This document shows, in pieces, positions 52,937-62,023 of a stretch of DNA of 64,000 bases (within the stretch, counting starts at the first letter, position 1; the number at the start of each line of letters is the position of its first letter). Position numbers and translations under genes: made by a program. The stretch is taken from contig NZ_CP035492.1 of the NCBI RefSeq assembly GCF_004135365.1, positions 1,364,001 to 1,428,000 on the forward strand. Direction: 5' to 3'. Below the pieces are notes generated by a model that saw only the letters and a list, made by a program, of their open reading frames with translations, had not been told where the DNA came from and ran no database searches. Source of the DNA: Paenibacillus protaetiae. GTDB taxonomy: Bacteria > Bacillota > Bacilli > Paenibacillales > Paenibacillaceae.

Positions 52937-52976
52937 GAAAAGCAAGAACAACCCGCCGGGAGCGGGTTGTTCTTGC
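52937..52976 (-). terminator. Terminator after hfq
   Basis: Perfect 15-bp stem (52942-52956 with 52962-52976), 5-base loop, followed on the minus strand by TTTTC. It ends the mutS-mutL-rsmJ-miaA-hfq transcript. Confidence 0.8.
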
Positions 52977-53034
52977 CATTCCGCTATCTAATTAACGATC
53001 TTCCGATCAACAAGGTTTCACTTCGGGGTTAAAC

Positions 53035-53277
53035 TTAAGACTCTTGGTTCGTCAAATCTTGCGAAAGCGATACGTTACGCTGCGGCGTAAACGTCGAGAT
53101 CGCATGCTTGTATACCATTTGCTGGCGGCCGTCGCTGTCGATAATAATGGTGAAATTATCAAAAGCTTTGATCGTGCCGCGGATTTGGAACCCGTTCATT
53201 AGAAAAACCGTAACCGGAATATTATCTTTGCGCAGTTGGTTCAAGAACGTATCTTGAATATTGATGGATTTATTCAT
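53035..53277 (-). CDS. hfq: RNA chaperone Hfq
   Basis: Sm-like hexameric RNA-binding protein of 80 residues. The Sm1 motif is visible in [20 protein letters not shown] then [14 protein letters not shown], and the Sm2 motif with the conserved KH in [13 protein letters not shown]. It is slightly longer than B. subtilis Hfq (73). It overlaps miaA by 4 bases; miaA-hfq adjacency is widely conserved. Hfq pairs small RNAs with targets in many bacteria, with limited effect in Bacilli. Confidence 0.96.
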   Translation of the reverse strand: MNKSINIQDTFLNQLRKDNIPVTVFLMNGFQIRGTIKAFDNFTIIIDSDGRQQMVYKHAISTFTPQRNVSLSQDLTNQES

Positions 53278-54308
53278 TGGACGTTACCCCCGTCTAAAAA
53301 AGATTGATTAGAAGTATATTCAAGATGGACTTGAAACTTTCCTTCTAGTATATCATGAATAGCAGCTAAATTGTTGCTAAAATTCTCCCCCATGTCAATC
53401 CAATGAATGTTTTCCATATGTCTGAACCAGGAGAGCTGGCGCTTCGCGAATCTTCTTGTATCCCGTTTCAATAACGTCACTGCAGCTTCAAGCGTACACT
53501 CACCATTCAAATAAGCGGCGATTTCTTTATAACCCAAGCCTTGCATCGCAACCGCATGGGGCGGCGTCCCGCTTTGAAGCAGCTGCCTCACCTCTTCGAC
53601 AAGCCCTTGTTCCATCATCAGGTCAATGCGCTGCTCGATTCTTTGGTACAGCTCGGCGCGGTCGAGGGATAAGCCTATTATACATAATTCGTAAGGAGAT
53701 TCCCGTTTTTGACCTTCCTGCTGCGAAGAGAACGTTTCACCGGTCAGATGATAAACTTCCAGCGCCCGGATGACCCGCCGCACATCGTTAGGGTGGAGCC
53801 GCTCCGCCGATTTCGGATCGATCTGCTTAAGCCGTTCGTGCAAAGCTTCGGCGCCATGTTCATCTGCAATCCGCTGCATATGCTGGCGGAATTGTTCATC
53901 CGAGCCGTTGTCCGCGAACTGGTAGCCGTAACATACCGATTCTACATATAACCCGGTGCCGCCCACAATAAAAGGAAGTTTGCCTCTGGACGCAATGTCA
54001 GCGATAGCTTCCGTGCACCGCAGCTGGAAATCCGCCGCGGAAAACGGGGTGTCCGGGTCGCATATATCAATCAGGTGATGGCGGATACCTTGCTGCTCTT
54101 CCGTCGTTATTTTCGCCGTGCCAATATCCATGCCGCGGTATACCTGCATGGAATCGCCGCTAATAATTTCCGCGTTCCATGCTTTTGCAATTTCGATGCT
54201 AAGCTTCGTCTTGCCGACCGCGGTTGGCCCAATCAGAACGAGCAGGGGAGGTTTGCCTCCCTCCATTGTAATGGACGGAAGAGCGGTATCATTTGTTGCT
54301 GTCAACAT
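53274..54308 (-). CDS. miaA: tRNA dimethylallyltransferase
   Basis: Adds the dimethylallyl group to A37 of tRNAs that read UNN codons. The 344-residue protein has the P-loop [20 protein letters not shown], the substrate loop [47 protein letters not shown] and the C-terminal [13 protein letters not shown] and [14 protein letters not shown]. The start ATG 54308 follows GGAG at 6 bases and overlaps the methyltransferase gene by 20 bases. The N-terminal 17 residues before the P-loop are a lineage extension. Part of the mutSL-rsmJ-miaA-hfq operon. Confidence 0.96.
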   Translation of the reverse strand: MLTATNDTALPSITMEGGKPPLLVLIGPTAVGKTKLSIEIAKAWNAEIISGDSMQVYRGMDIGTAKITTEEQQGIRHHLIDICDPDTPFSAADFQLRCTEAIADIASRGKLPFIVGGTGLYVESVCYGYQFADNGSDEQFRQHMQRIADEHGAEALHERLKQIDPKSAERLHPNDVRRVIRALEVYHLTGETFSSQQEGQKRESPYELCIIGLSLDRAELYQRIEQRIDLMMEQGLVEEVRQLLQSGTPPHAVAMQGLGYKEIAAYLNGECTLEAAVTLLKRDTRRFAKRQLSWFRHMENIHWIDMGENFSNNLAAIHDILEGKFQVHLEYTSNQSFLDGGNVQ

Positions 54309-55080
54309 CTATCACTCCATAAGCTATTTTCGACGTATTCGCATGCTTCTTCTCAAACCCAAGCCGTTCGAATTCGCCGCTGTCGCGGTGTTCCTTCATC
54401 ACAACCGTTTTTCGGGCGACCCGCTTCGCTTCCGCTACCGCCTCCTCCGCCAGCGCGCCTACATTGGCAAGCCCGCGCAGCGGCTGCAAAGCGCTCGATT
54501 CATGGATCGGTTCACGGAACATCGGATCAAAATATACAATATCTACGCTATTATCCGGCAGCGAACACAAATAAGAAAGATGGCCGGTGTTCACCATCCG
54601 GATCCGCCTCATCGCTTCATCCACATCCGGCAGGCTCGACTCATAGCTTGCAAGCCCGTCCCGGACAACCACATACAACGCCTCTTCGCTTTCCAGCGCT
54701 GTTACTGCCCCTTCAGTACCAACCGCGTACGAGAAAACGAGCGAGTCAGCCGCGAGGCCAGCGGTGCAATCCAGCACTTTATCACCAGATTCGCAGCGCG
54801 ATATCGTAATAAGCGGATCTTTTTCTCCGGCGCGCAGCCGTTTGACCCGGACATAGGCCATGCTGGGATGAAAATATAGCGGAGGCGCTTGCGGCCCGGC
54901 ATAATAATACCGCAGCTCACGATCGGTTACAACAAGCAGCCGTTCATCCCGCTGCTGCTCGGCCAGCTTGCCGAGCGTCCGGTTGCGGCGCGGCACAAAC
55001 GGGATGTCCAGCTCCTTCGATAACAACTGCGCTTTCGCATACATTTCCGGCTTTGGGCGATCCGTGGTCGTTACAATCAT
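54289..55080 (-). CDS. Class I SAM-dependent methyltransferase, RsmJ-like
   Basis: Protein of 263 residues with a SAM-binding core KVLDCTAGLAADSLVFSYAV, the acidic loop EGAVTALESEEALY and the catalytic N/D-P-P-like motif DIVYFDPMFREPI. The DPMF motif and the N-terminal extension resemble RsmJ, the 16S rRNA m2G1516 methyltransferase. Members of this family sit between mutL and miaA in several Firmicutes. The substrate is assumed to be rRNA or tRNA. It overlaps mutL by 4 bases and miaA by 20 bases, so it is translationally coupled on both sides. Confidence 0.82.
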   Translation of the reverse strand: MIVTTTDRPKPEMYAKAQLLSKELDIPFVPRRNRTLGKLAEQQRDERLLVVTDRELRYYYAGPQAPPLYFHPSMAYVRVKRLRAGEKDPLITISRCESGDKVLDCTAGLAADSLVFSYAVGTEGAVTALESEEALYVVVRDGLASYESSLPDVDEAMRRIRMVNTGHLSYLCSLPDNSVDIVYFDPMFREPIHESSALQPLRGLANVGALAEEAVAEAKRVARKTVVMKEHRDSGEFERLGFEKKHANTSKIAYGVIDVDSNK

Positions 55081-57206
55081 GACATCACCCGCTTAAACAT
55101 TTTTTCAAGCTGGTAGTTGGACAAATGGACAATAATCGGCCGTCCGTGCGGACAAGTATAAGGCTGGCTGCAATTCGATAATCTGGCGATCAAAGCTTCG
55201 CCCTCTTCCCGCGTTTTGCGGTCGTTTGCTTTGATGGAGGCTTTGCAGGAGCACATAATCGCCGCTTGCTCGCGCAGCTTGGCAATATCAATTGATTTCC
55301 GTTCAGCAATGACCAGCTCCGCCATTTCTTCAATGATGGCTTTCTCTTCGCCTTGCGGGAACCATTCCGGATAAGCACGCACCAGGAAGGTCTGGGCGCC
55401 AAACGGCTCGATCTCGACTCCCGCCTCCGCGAACAAGTCCAGCCGGTCCTGCAGCTGCAACGCTTCGCCCGGCGTAAATTCCAGTGTCAGCGGAATAAGC
55501 AGCTGCTGGCTCGCCTTGGCCGGGTTGCCGAATTTATGAAAATAATATTCGTAGTTAATCCGCTCATGCGCAGCATGCTGGTCAATCAAATAAAGGCCGT
55601 CCTCTGCCTCCGCTATCATATACGTGCCGTGCATTTGACCGATCCATGACAGCTCGGGAAAACGTTCCTTCGCCTGCTGCTCTTCAGCTGCGGCCGGTTT
55701 CCACGGCTTCGCCGGGTTAAACGGCGCATTCGCCCGCACACCGCCGGCCGTATCAACGGCAGCGGATGCGGCAGCCGCTTCGCTATAGGCAGCAGCCGGC
55801 TGCCCGTCATCGGCCAACCCCGTATCTTCCGGCTGGACGCTTCCTGCAGCATAAAGACCCGCCGGCTCCCGCATTTCACCGGCTGATGAAAGCTGATGTC
55901 CGCTTGCAGCCAAAGCGGGCTTTGGCTGCCCGGAGCCGGATGCCTGGCTTCCTTCATAGCGCGGCGGGGCATACAGCCTCTCAGCAGCATCTTTTGGCAC
56001 ATAAGGCTCGGATGACGCGCGCCCTGCAAACGGAGCCGAATGTCCGGAAGTCCTTTGCGGCGGCCGGCTGGCCGGAGCCGCAGCATCGCTTCCGGCATAG
56101 GCAGCCTGGCCGCTGCCGGAAGCAGGAGGCTCCTGCCGGTGGAATGAGATCGCATCCTGCACATAGAGCGGACCCGATCGGGCAGGTTTGGCTGCCGATT
56201 CCGGACCGGGAATATACCGTTCGCTCCGGAGCGCCGCACGAACAGCCTGCTCAACAAGCTCTTTCAATTCCGCTTCCTTGCTGAATCGGACTTCCATCTT
56301 GGAAGGATGGACGTTGACATCAAGCAGACTGGGGTGCATGCCCAGCTCCAGCACAACTAACGGAAACCGGTTGATCGGCAGCAGCGTATGATAAGCTTGT
56401 ACAATCGCCTGGTTCAATACGAAACTGCGGATATAACGGCCATTGACGATCGTTGTCATGCCGTTCCGGTTCGCCCGCGTCATCTCCGGCTTGGAAATAT
56501 AGCCGCGCATCTCGTAATCAGGCGTTTCCGCCTCGACCGGCAGCATTGATTTGGCTGCACTGCTGCCGTAAACGGCGGCAATAACTTGCAGGCGGTCTCC
56601 AGTGCCAAGCGTCCGGAGCAGCGTATTGCCGTTATGCGTCAGCGTAAAAGCGATGCCGGGATGCGCGAGCGCAATCCGGTTTACATAATCGGATATATGC
56701 CCCAGCTCGGTTTGGATCGATTTCATATATTTCAAACGGGCAGGCGTATTGTAAAACAAATCTTTCACCAGCATATCCGTTCCTTGCGGCGCATTGGCCG
56801 GTTCATTGGCCGTCACGGCGCCGCCTTCTATGACAACCCGCCTGCCAAGACCGGTTGATTCCTGAGAGGAAACTGTCGTTAACCGTGATACCGCGGCAAT
56901 ACTCGGCAGCGCCTCGCCTCGAAAACCTAAGCTTGCAATGCGGAACAAATCGCTTGCGGAGCTGATTTTGCTGGTGGCATGGCGTTGAAAAGCCGTCTCG
57001 ATATCGTCTGCTTCAATGCCGGAGCCGTTATCCGTCACCCGGATGGACGCCAGCCCGCCTTCCTCGATAACGATATCGATCGCCGTGCTTCCGGCGTCAA
57101 CCGCATTTTCAACAAGCTCCTTCACGACGGAAGACGGCCGTTCCACCACTTCGCCCGCCGCGATCTGATTCGCCAGCTGATCGTCCAGCACGCGAATTTT
57201 CCCCAT
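55077..57206 (-). CDS. mutL: DNA mismatch repair endonuclease MutL
   Basis: Nicks the new strand after MutS binds a mismatch. From ATG 57206 (GAAAGGGG at 9 bases) it has 709 residues. GHKL ATPase motifs: ELVENAVDAGS, VTDNGSGIE, QRHATSKI and LGFRGEALPSI. The central linker (about 340-510) is long and rich in Pro, Ala, Gly and Ser. The C-terminal domain carries the endonuclease motif DQHAAHERINYEYY and the zinc region SNCSQPYTCPHGRPIIVHL. A beta-clamp-binding-like QQLLIPL is present. The frame upstream of 57206 lacks a ribosome site. Second gene of the mutS operon, 37 bases behind mutS. Confidence 0.95.
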   Translation of the reverse strand: MGKIRVLDDQLANQIAAGEVVERPSSVVKELVENAVDAGSTAIDIVIEEGGLASIRVTDNGSGIEADDIETAFQRHATSKISSASDLFRIASLGFRGEALPSIAAVSRLTTVSSQESTGLGRRVVIEGGAVTANEPANAPQGTDMLVKDLFYNTPARLKYMKSIQTELGHISDYVNRIALAHPGIAFTLTHNGNTLLRTLGTGDRLQVIAAVYGSSAAKSMLPVEAETPDYEMRGYISKPEMTRANRNGMTTIVNGRYIRSFVLNQAIVQAYHTLLPINRFPLVVLELGMHPSLLDVNVHPSKMEVRFSKEAELKELVEQAVRAALRSERYIPGPESAAKPARSGPLYVQDAISFHRQEPPASGSGQAAYAGSDAAAPASRPPQRTSGHSAPFAGRASSEPYVPKDAAERLYAPPRYEGSQASGSGQPKPALAASGHQLSSAGEMREPAGLYAAGSVQPEDTGLADDGQPAAAYSEAAAASAAVDTAGGVRANAPFNPAKPWKPAAAEEQQAKERFPELSWIGQMHGTYMIAEAEDGLYLIDQHAAHERINYEYYFHKFGNPAKASQQLLIPLTLEFTPGEALQLQDRLDLFAEAGVEIEPFGAQTFLVRAYPEWFPQGEEKAIIEEMAELVIAERKSIDIAKLREQAAIMCSCKASIKANDRKTREEGEALIARLSNCSQPYTCPHGRPIIVHLSNYQLEKMFKRVMS

Positions 57207-57243
57207 TTGTATCAGCCCCTTTCGCAAGCATTCTGCCTGCAAA

Positions 57244-60159
57244 CTAATCTTTGAATTTCCGTTTCATATCGTTCAGCCATTGCATCGCTTCAAGCGGCGT
57301 CATATTAAACAAATCCAGCTTGCGCAGCTGCTCGGCAAGCTGCTCCGCTTTCGGATCGGATGCTTTCCGTTTCCCGGTGTCCGCCTGCACAGCGGCCTCG
57401 GCAAAAATTGAAAGCTGCACGGGCGCTTCCAGCGGCTCAAAGCCGCCGCCTGCAATTTCTTTCGCATTCGTTGGGTGCAGCTCCCGATCCCCAGCGAACG
57501 GATTCGAACCTCCGGCGGATGCGGCAGATGGCTGCCCTCCGGCAATCCGGTTCGTTTCTGCGTCAGCAGAAACAGGCAATTCGCGCCGGACAGCAGCAGG
57601 CGCTTCAAGTCCAGCTGCCGCTTCGCGCAAGGCTTCCGCCGGCATTGCCGTACGGCTTTCATTTGCCTCTGCCCCGCGTAAGTCTGCCGCTGCAGCCGTC
57701 TCGCGGACCGTCTCCACAGCCTCAGGCTGTTTCAGCGCGAATCCGGCACCCGTACGTTTCTCCTCCGGCTGCTGCTCCAGCCCGTCCAGCAGCTCATAAG
57801 CCCGGCCGATGACTGATTCCGGCAGGCCGGCAAGCCGCGCGCAATAAATGCCGTAGCTGGTGCTCGCCGCACCTGGGATCAGCTTGCGGAGGAACGTCAC
57901 GTGATCGCCGCTTTCTTCAACGGCCATGCAGGCGTTCGCGAGCGAAGGAAGCGACTCCTCCAAATGCGACAGCTCGTGAAAATGCGTTGAAACGAGCGCT
58001 TTGCATCCGATATGATGATGCACAAACTCAATGACGGCTTGCGCAATGGCCATGCCTTCCGAGGTTGAAGTGCCTCGGCCAAGCTCGTCAATTATGACCA
58101 AGCTGTCACGCGTCGCTTTTTCCGTCATAATCTGGATATCCTTCATCTCGACCATAAACGTACTTTGGCCGCCGATCAGATCATCCGCCGCGCCAATACG
58201 CGTAAAGATCCGGTCGACCAGCGGCACCTCGGCTCCTTTGGCCGGAACAAAACAGCCGATCTGCGCCATAATGACGATAAGCGCTACTTGGCGCATATAC
58301 GTGCTTTTGCCCGCCATATTCGGCCCGGTAATAAGCAGCATCGAATGGTCTTCCTGTGTCAGCGAAGCGCTGTTCGTAATAAACGGAGCGCCCTCCATCA
58401 CGGATTCGACAACCGGATGACGGCCCTCTTCAATTTTCAGATTGTAGCCTTCTGTAATGGAAGGCTTGGCATACCGCCGTTCGGCGCTGACCAGCGCCAG
58501 CGACTGGTACACGTCCAGTGCGGCAATCGTCTCAGCCAGCTTCTGCAGCCGGCTCAGATGAAGCGCAACATGGTCGCGCAGCTCCAGAAACTTCTCATAT
58601 TCGAGATCAACCATCTTCTCTTCGGCTTCCAGTATGAGCCGCTCTTTCTCTTTCAGCTCCGGCGTGACGAACCGCTCGGCGCTGGCGAGCGTTTGCTTGC
58701 GCTCGTACCTGCCTTCCGGCAGCATAGGAAGGTTCGCTTTCGTCACTTCCAAATAATAGCCAAACACTTTGTTGTAGCCGATTTTCAGCGACTTGATTCC
58801 TGTCGCTTCGCGTTCCTGGCGTTCCAGCTCCGCCAGCCACCGCTTGCCGTTGGTGCTCGCCTCTCTCAGCTGATCCAGATACGGATCGCAGCCGCCCCGG
58901 ATCAGCCCGCCTTCCCTGACGGAAACCGGCGGCTCGTCCACGATAACGGCATCAATCGCCTCCGCAATGTCGGCGCATGTATCCAAGCCGCGCACAAGTG
59001 CGGCGAGCGTTGCCGAACCGGACGAGGCGGAGAGCGCAGCCAGCTGAGGCACACGCAGCAGCGAGTTTTTGAGCGCATTCATGTCACGTCCGTTGGCGCT
59101 GCCGAATGCAACCCTGCCGACCAAACGCTCCAGGTCGTATATTTCTTTCAGCTCGGTGCGAATGTCTTCACGCAATATTAAATTGCGGTACAGCGTATCG
59201 ACCGCTTCAAGCCTTGCTTCAATCGCTGCGGCATTCAGCAGCGGTTTATCGATCCAGCGGCGCAGAAGGCGCGCGCCCATGGAGGTCTGCGTACGGTCGA
59301 GCAGCGACAGCAGCGATCCTTTTTTGCTGCGGTCACGAACCGTTTCCGTCAGTTCCAGATTACGGCGCGTGTAATTATCCAGCACCATGTATTGGTTCGT
59401 TTCATAGGTGCGTACCGTACGAACATGGTGCAAGGAGCGTTTCTGCGTCTCGTCCAAATACCCCGTCAGCAGGCTTACCGCCGCCAGCCGCTCGGCAGCG
59501 AGGCCCGCAAGCTGCTCATGGCCGAACTGCCCGGCAAGCTTGTCCGCCGGCGCCGGTTCTCTTGGCGTCAGCAGCACCGGACGGCCGGCTGCCGCCACAA
59601 GCGGCTGCAGCTCCGCCAGGAGCGGCGCCTCGCCGACCATTTCCGAAGGCTCATAAACGTTGATTTCGTCGAGCAGCGCCTCCAAAGTCGGCACGACGGA
59701 AGTGACATACAGCTCGCCCGTCGACAGATCGCAAGCAGCGATGCCGTAAAATCTGGCGCCGTATCCTGCAACCGATACGATAAAGTTGTTGCTTTTATCC
59801 GCCAGCGATTTGGATTCCATAACCGTACCCGGCGTAATGACGCGGACAATCTCCCGTCTGACGACGCCTTTAGCTGCGGAAGGGTCCTCCACCTGCTCGC
59901 AAATGGCAACCTTGTACCCTTTTTCCACCAAACGCGCTATGTAATTGTCGGCCGAGTGGTAAGGAACGCCGCACATCGGAATTTTTTCCGCCATGCCGCC
60001 ATCCCTGCCGGTCAACGTAATTTCAAGCTCACGTGCCGCTGCAACGGCATCTTCAAAAAACATCTCGTAAAAATCGCCCAGCCGAAAAAACAGGAACGCA
60101 TCCTTTGCCTGCTCTTTGACGGACAAATATTGCTGTATCATCGGGGTATATCCAGCCAT
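57244..60159 (-). CDS. mutS: DNA mismatch repair protein MutS
   Basis: Recognises base mismatches. The 971-residue protein has the mismatch-reading F-x-E at residues 30-32 (LGDFYEMFFED), the connector and lever domains, and the ABC ATPase with Walker A ITGPNMAGKSTYMRQ, Walker B VIIDELGRGTSTSEGMAIAQ and the His switch VSTHFHELSHLE. After the ATPase comes an Ala/Glu-rich insert of about 130 residues (roughly 800-930) ahead of a beta-clamp-like QLSIF and the usual C-terminal helix LFNMTPLEAMQWLNDMKRK. The insert makes it about 100 residues longer than B. subtilis MutS. First gene of mutS-mutL-rsmJ-miaA-hfq. Confidence 0.96.
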   Translation of the reverse strand: MAGYTPMIQQYLSVKEQAKDAFLFFRLGDFYEMFFEDAVAAARELEITLTGRDGGMAEKIPMCGVPYHSADNYIARLVEKGYKVAICEQVEDPSAAKGVVRREIVRVITPGTVMESKSLADKSNNFIVSVAGYGARFYGIAACDLSTGELYVTSVVPTLEALLDEINVYEPSEMVGEAPLLAELQPLVAAAGRPVLLTPREPAPADKLAGQFGHEQLAGLAAERLAAVSLLTGYLDETQKRSLHHVRTVRTYETNQYMVLDNYTRRNLELTETVRDRSKKGSLLSLLDRTQTSMGARLLRRWIDKPLLNAAAIEARLEAVDTLYRNLILREDIRTELKEIYDLERLVGRVAFGSANGRDMNALKNSLLRVPQLAALSASSGSATLAALVRGLDTCADIAEAIDAVIVDEPPVSVREGGLIRGGCDPYLDQLREASTNGKRWLAELERQEREATGIKSLKIGYNKVFGYYLEVTKANLPMLPEGRYERKQTLASAERFVTPELKEKERLILEAEEKMVDLEYEKFLELRDHVALHLSRLQKLAETIAALDVYQSLALVSAERRYAKPSITEGYNLKIEEGRHPVVESVMEGAPFITNSASLTQEDHSMLLITGPNMAGKSTYMRQVALIVIMAQIGCFVPAKGAEVPLVDRIFTRIGAADDLIGGQSTFMVEMKDIQIMTEKATRDSLVIIDELGRGTSTSEGMAIAQAVIEFVHHHIGCKALVSTHFHELSHLEESLPSLANACMAVEESGDHVTFLRKLIPGAASTSYGIYCARLAGLPESVIGRAYELLDGLEQQPEEKRTGAGFALKQPEAVETVRETAAAADLRGAEANESRTAMPAEALREAAAGLEAPAAVRRELPVSADAETNRIAGGQPSAASAGGSNPFAGDRELHPTNAKEIAGGGFEPLEAPVQLSIFAEAAVQADTGKRKASDPKAEQLAEQLRKLDLFNMTPLEAMQWLNDMKRKFKD

Positions 60160-60319
60160 GCTGCCCCTCCTATCCGTTTACTAGAAAATGAAACATTACC
60201 GTTTCATTATAACAAGGGCTATTGCCGGACGCCACAGTGCGGAAGGATGCGGAAGCTGCGGACATGATCCCGGATGAGGCGCAGCCTGTTCAAGCAGCCG
60301 GGATCATCCGGCGCAATCC

Positions 60320-60369
60320 AAAAAAAGCGCATTCGCCCTTCGGGCGGTTAACCCAAGGGCGGAATGCGC
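60320..60369 (-). terminator. Terminator of the amidoligase gene
   Basis: Minus-strand stem GCGCATTC / GAATGCGC extended by GCCCTT / AAGGGC (bulge of one), followed by seven T residues. The stop codon of the amidoligase lies in the hairpin, so the gene ends inside its own terminator and mutS must be read from a promoter in 60160-60320. A second inverted repeat, ATGATCCCGG / CCGGGATCAT (60264-60307), lies in that leader. Confidence 0.82.
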
Positions 60370-61796
60370 CATTTGAACCGGATATCCTGGCTTTCATCCC
60401 ATACCGCCCCTTTGCGGGCGGCATCGAGCAGCGGCTCGATATAAGCCGCATATTGTCCGTAGCTTTCCGTCGCTGCCATCTCGGCGGCCAGGCCGTCGAG
60501 GCAACCAAGCAGCTCGGCCCGGTCCCCTTCGTAATAAGCGGCAATAAACCGTTCGTCCATCGACGGCAAATACGATAAATTCCACGCCTCCTTGGCGCAA
60601 AGCAGCGATAAAGCAAAAGCTCCCTTCGCTGCGGCAGGAGAAACAAGCCAGCTGGGCAGCGTGCGGTATTCGAAGCCGTGCGGCTGCAGCCGGAAATCGC
60701 CAAGTGCTCCGTATCGCGGCCTTCTGCCCCTGCCGGAAGGATCCTCCACCATCGCCAAAATAAACGCCGTATAGCTGTCCAGCAAATGAAGCAGCTTGGA
60801 TGTAAGCGGCACGCCGCTGAAGTGGATATGCCCGCCCAGCGCGATCCCCCGCGCAGGCATCGCCCCTGCCGCCCAGCGAAGCGAATAGTCGCTGCCGATC
60901 CGCTTCGCTGCGCGGAGCAGCAGCAGCCTGACATTAGCGGCCAGCGCATTCGGATTGTCCGCCGGGTCAGGGCGCAGCTCCGCAACCGGATACAACAATC
61001 TTCGCCCTACGCGCAGCACATCCGTTCCGGCCGCCGCTCCCGTGCTTTCCCCCAGGAAACGGGCAGCCGACGCGACTTTGCCGTCCGGCCGCAGCAGCAG
61101 AAACTCGGGATCGGCCCCGATAAGCAGCGGCGGTTTCTCTTCTTCATATTCCTGGCTTCGGACGGTATGCAGCCATCCCGCAAAACGCTGGAGGCTCGCT
61201 TGCCGCAGCTGGATGTCCTCCATGGCATGTACAGCCCGGACTGATGTTTTGCCGTCCATGCCCAGCGCCACCTCAACTTCGCCTACATCAAGCCCAAGCA
61301 CATAAAGCGCCCGGACAGCGGTCCGTACAACACGCCGGACAGCGGCATCCTGCGGCCATAACGACCCGGGTGCCGCTTGCGCGCTCCCGGATTTGCTTAA
61401 CGGATTCGTGCCGCTGACCGGATTGCCGGAGCTGTCCAGCCTGATCATTTCAATCGGGTCCAAATGCACGACCCGGATCAAATAGAGACGAACGTATCCG
61501 CGCTCTTGTTGCATAAGCCCGGAACGCTGCCATATGAGCTGCTGCGTCTCCTGCGGCATCAATGCGGCCGCCGCGGATCTGCTGTTAAGTATCCAAGCGC
61601 CCGGAAAGCGCTGCTCATCAACCGCCTTATGTTCCGACAGCGAAAAAACGGCGTCGCCCGGCCCCACCTCCGACCAATGCCCATACCGCCTGAACGGCGA
61701 ATCGGCGCGAGCTCGCGAAGCCGGCTTTGCGCCGTTCCCCGGCATGACATGCTCCAAACGATCATAATCGCCATACCACAGCCACGTTTCCGACAT
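60348..61796 (-). CDS. Putative amidoligase (GS-fold COOH-NH2 ligase type 2)
   Basis: Protein of 482 residues. The C-terminal half (about 225-450) carries the signature of glutamine-synthetase-fold amidoligases: LLIGADPEFLLLRPDGKVAS, LYPVAELRPDPADNPNALAA, ALGGHIHFSGVPLT and PHGFEYRTLPSWLV, matching metal-ligand acids and the conserved histidines of the COOH-NH2 ligase type 2 family. The first 225 residues are a separate domain that I do not recognise (TWLWYGDYDRLEHVMPGN; YVRLYLIRVVHLDPIEMIRL). Such enzymes form amide or isopeptide bonds using ATP; the substrate is unknown. It lies between mutS and the spore-coat gene cotE. The start follows AGGTGA at 6 bases. Confidence 0.75.
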   Translation of the reverse strand: MSETWLWYGDYDRLEHVMPGNGAKPASRARADSPFRRYGHWSEVGPGDAVFSLSEHKAVDEQRFPGAWILNSRSAAAALMPQETQQLIWQRSGLMQQERGYVRLYLIRVVHLDPIEMIRLDSSGNPVSGTNPLSKSGSAQAAPGSLWPQDAAVRRVVRTAVRALYVLGLDVGEVEVALGMDGKTSVRAVHAMEDIQLRQASLQRFAGWLHTVRSQEYEEEKPPLLIGADPEFLLLRPDGKVASAARFLGESTGAAAGTDVLRVGRRLLYPVAELRPDPADNPNALAANVRLLLLRAAKRIGSDYSLRWAAGAMPARGIALGGHIHFSGVPLTSKLLHLLDSYTAFILAMVEDPSGRGRRPRYGALGDFRLQPHGFEYRTLPSWLVSPAAAKGAFALSLLCAKEAWNLSYLPSMDERFIAAYYEGDRAELLGCLDGLAAEMAATESYGQYAAYIEPLLDAARKGAVWDESQDIRFKWRIPPLG

Positions 61797-61947
61797 CGTA
61801 CGTCACCTGTTTCTCGTCATACCGGCCAAATGTTACGGAAGAGGGAACGAGCGGCACGGCAAGCGCCCCGTTTGTTCCCTCTCGCCGCATATAGTTTAGG
61901 CGGGTGGCCGCCATCTGCTCCCGGACCACTCGTTCCGGAGAGCCCAT
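61762..61947 (-). CDS. Possible small protein overlapping the amidoligase start
   Basis: Minus-strand frame of 61 codons (ATG 61947; TTG 61953 also possible), MGSPERVVREQMAATRLNYM at its start and VTYDVGNVAVVWRL at its end. The composition looks coding, but there is no clear ribosome site. A 9-bp inverted repeat (AGAGGGAAC / GTTCCCTCT) lies within it, and the last 35 bases overlap the amidoligase gene. It could couple translation to the amidoligase, or be chance. Confidence 0.3.
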   Translation of the reverse strand: MGSPERVVREQMAATRLNYMRREGTNGALAVPLVPSSVTFGRYDEKQVTYDVGNVAVVWRL

Positions 61948-61957
61948 CAACAAAGAA

Positions 61958-61973
61958 GAGGGCTCACGCCCTC
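61958..61973 (-). terminator. Small hairpin after cotE
   Basis: GAGGGC / GCCCTC with a 4-base loop and a T-rich tail (TTCTTTG) on the minus strand, 50 bases after the cotE stop. A weak terminator. Confidence 0.45.
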
Positions 61974-62023
61974 AAATCTGCCGATTGCTCAGCATATCAT
62001 ACTCTTACAAAAGAGCGTTTCGA

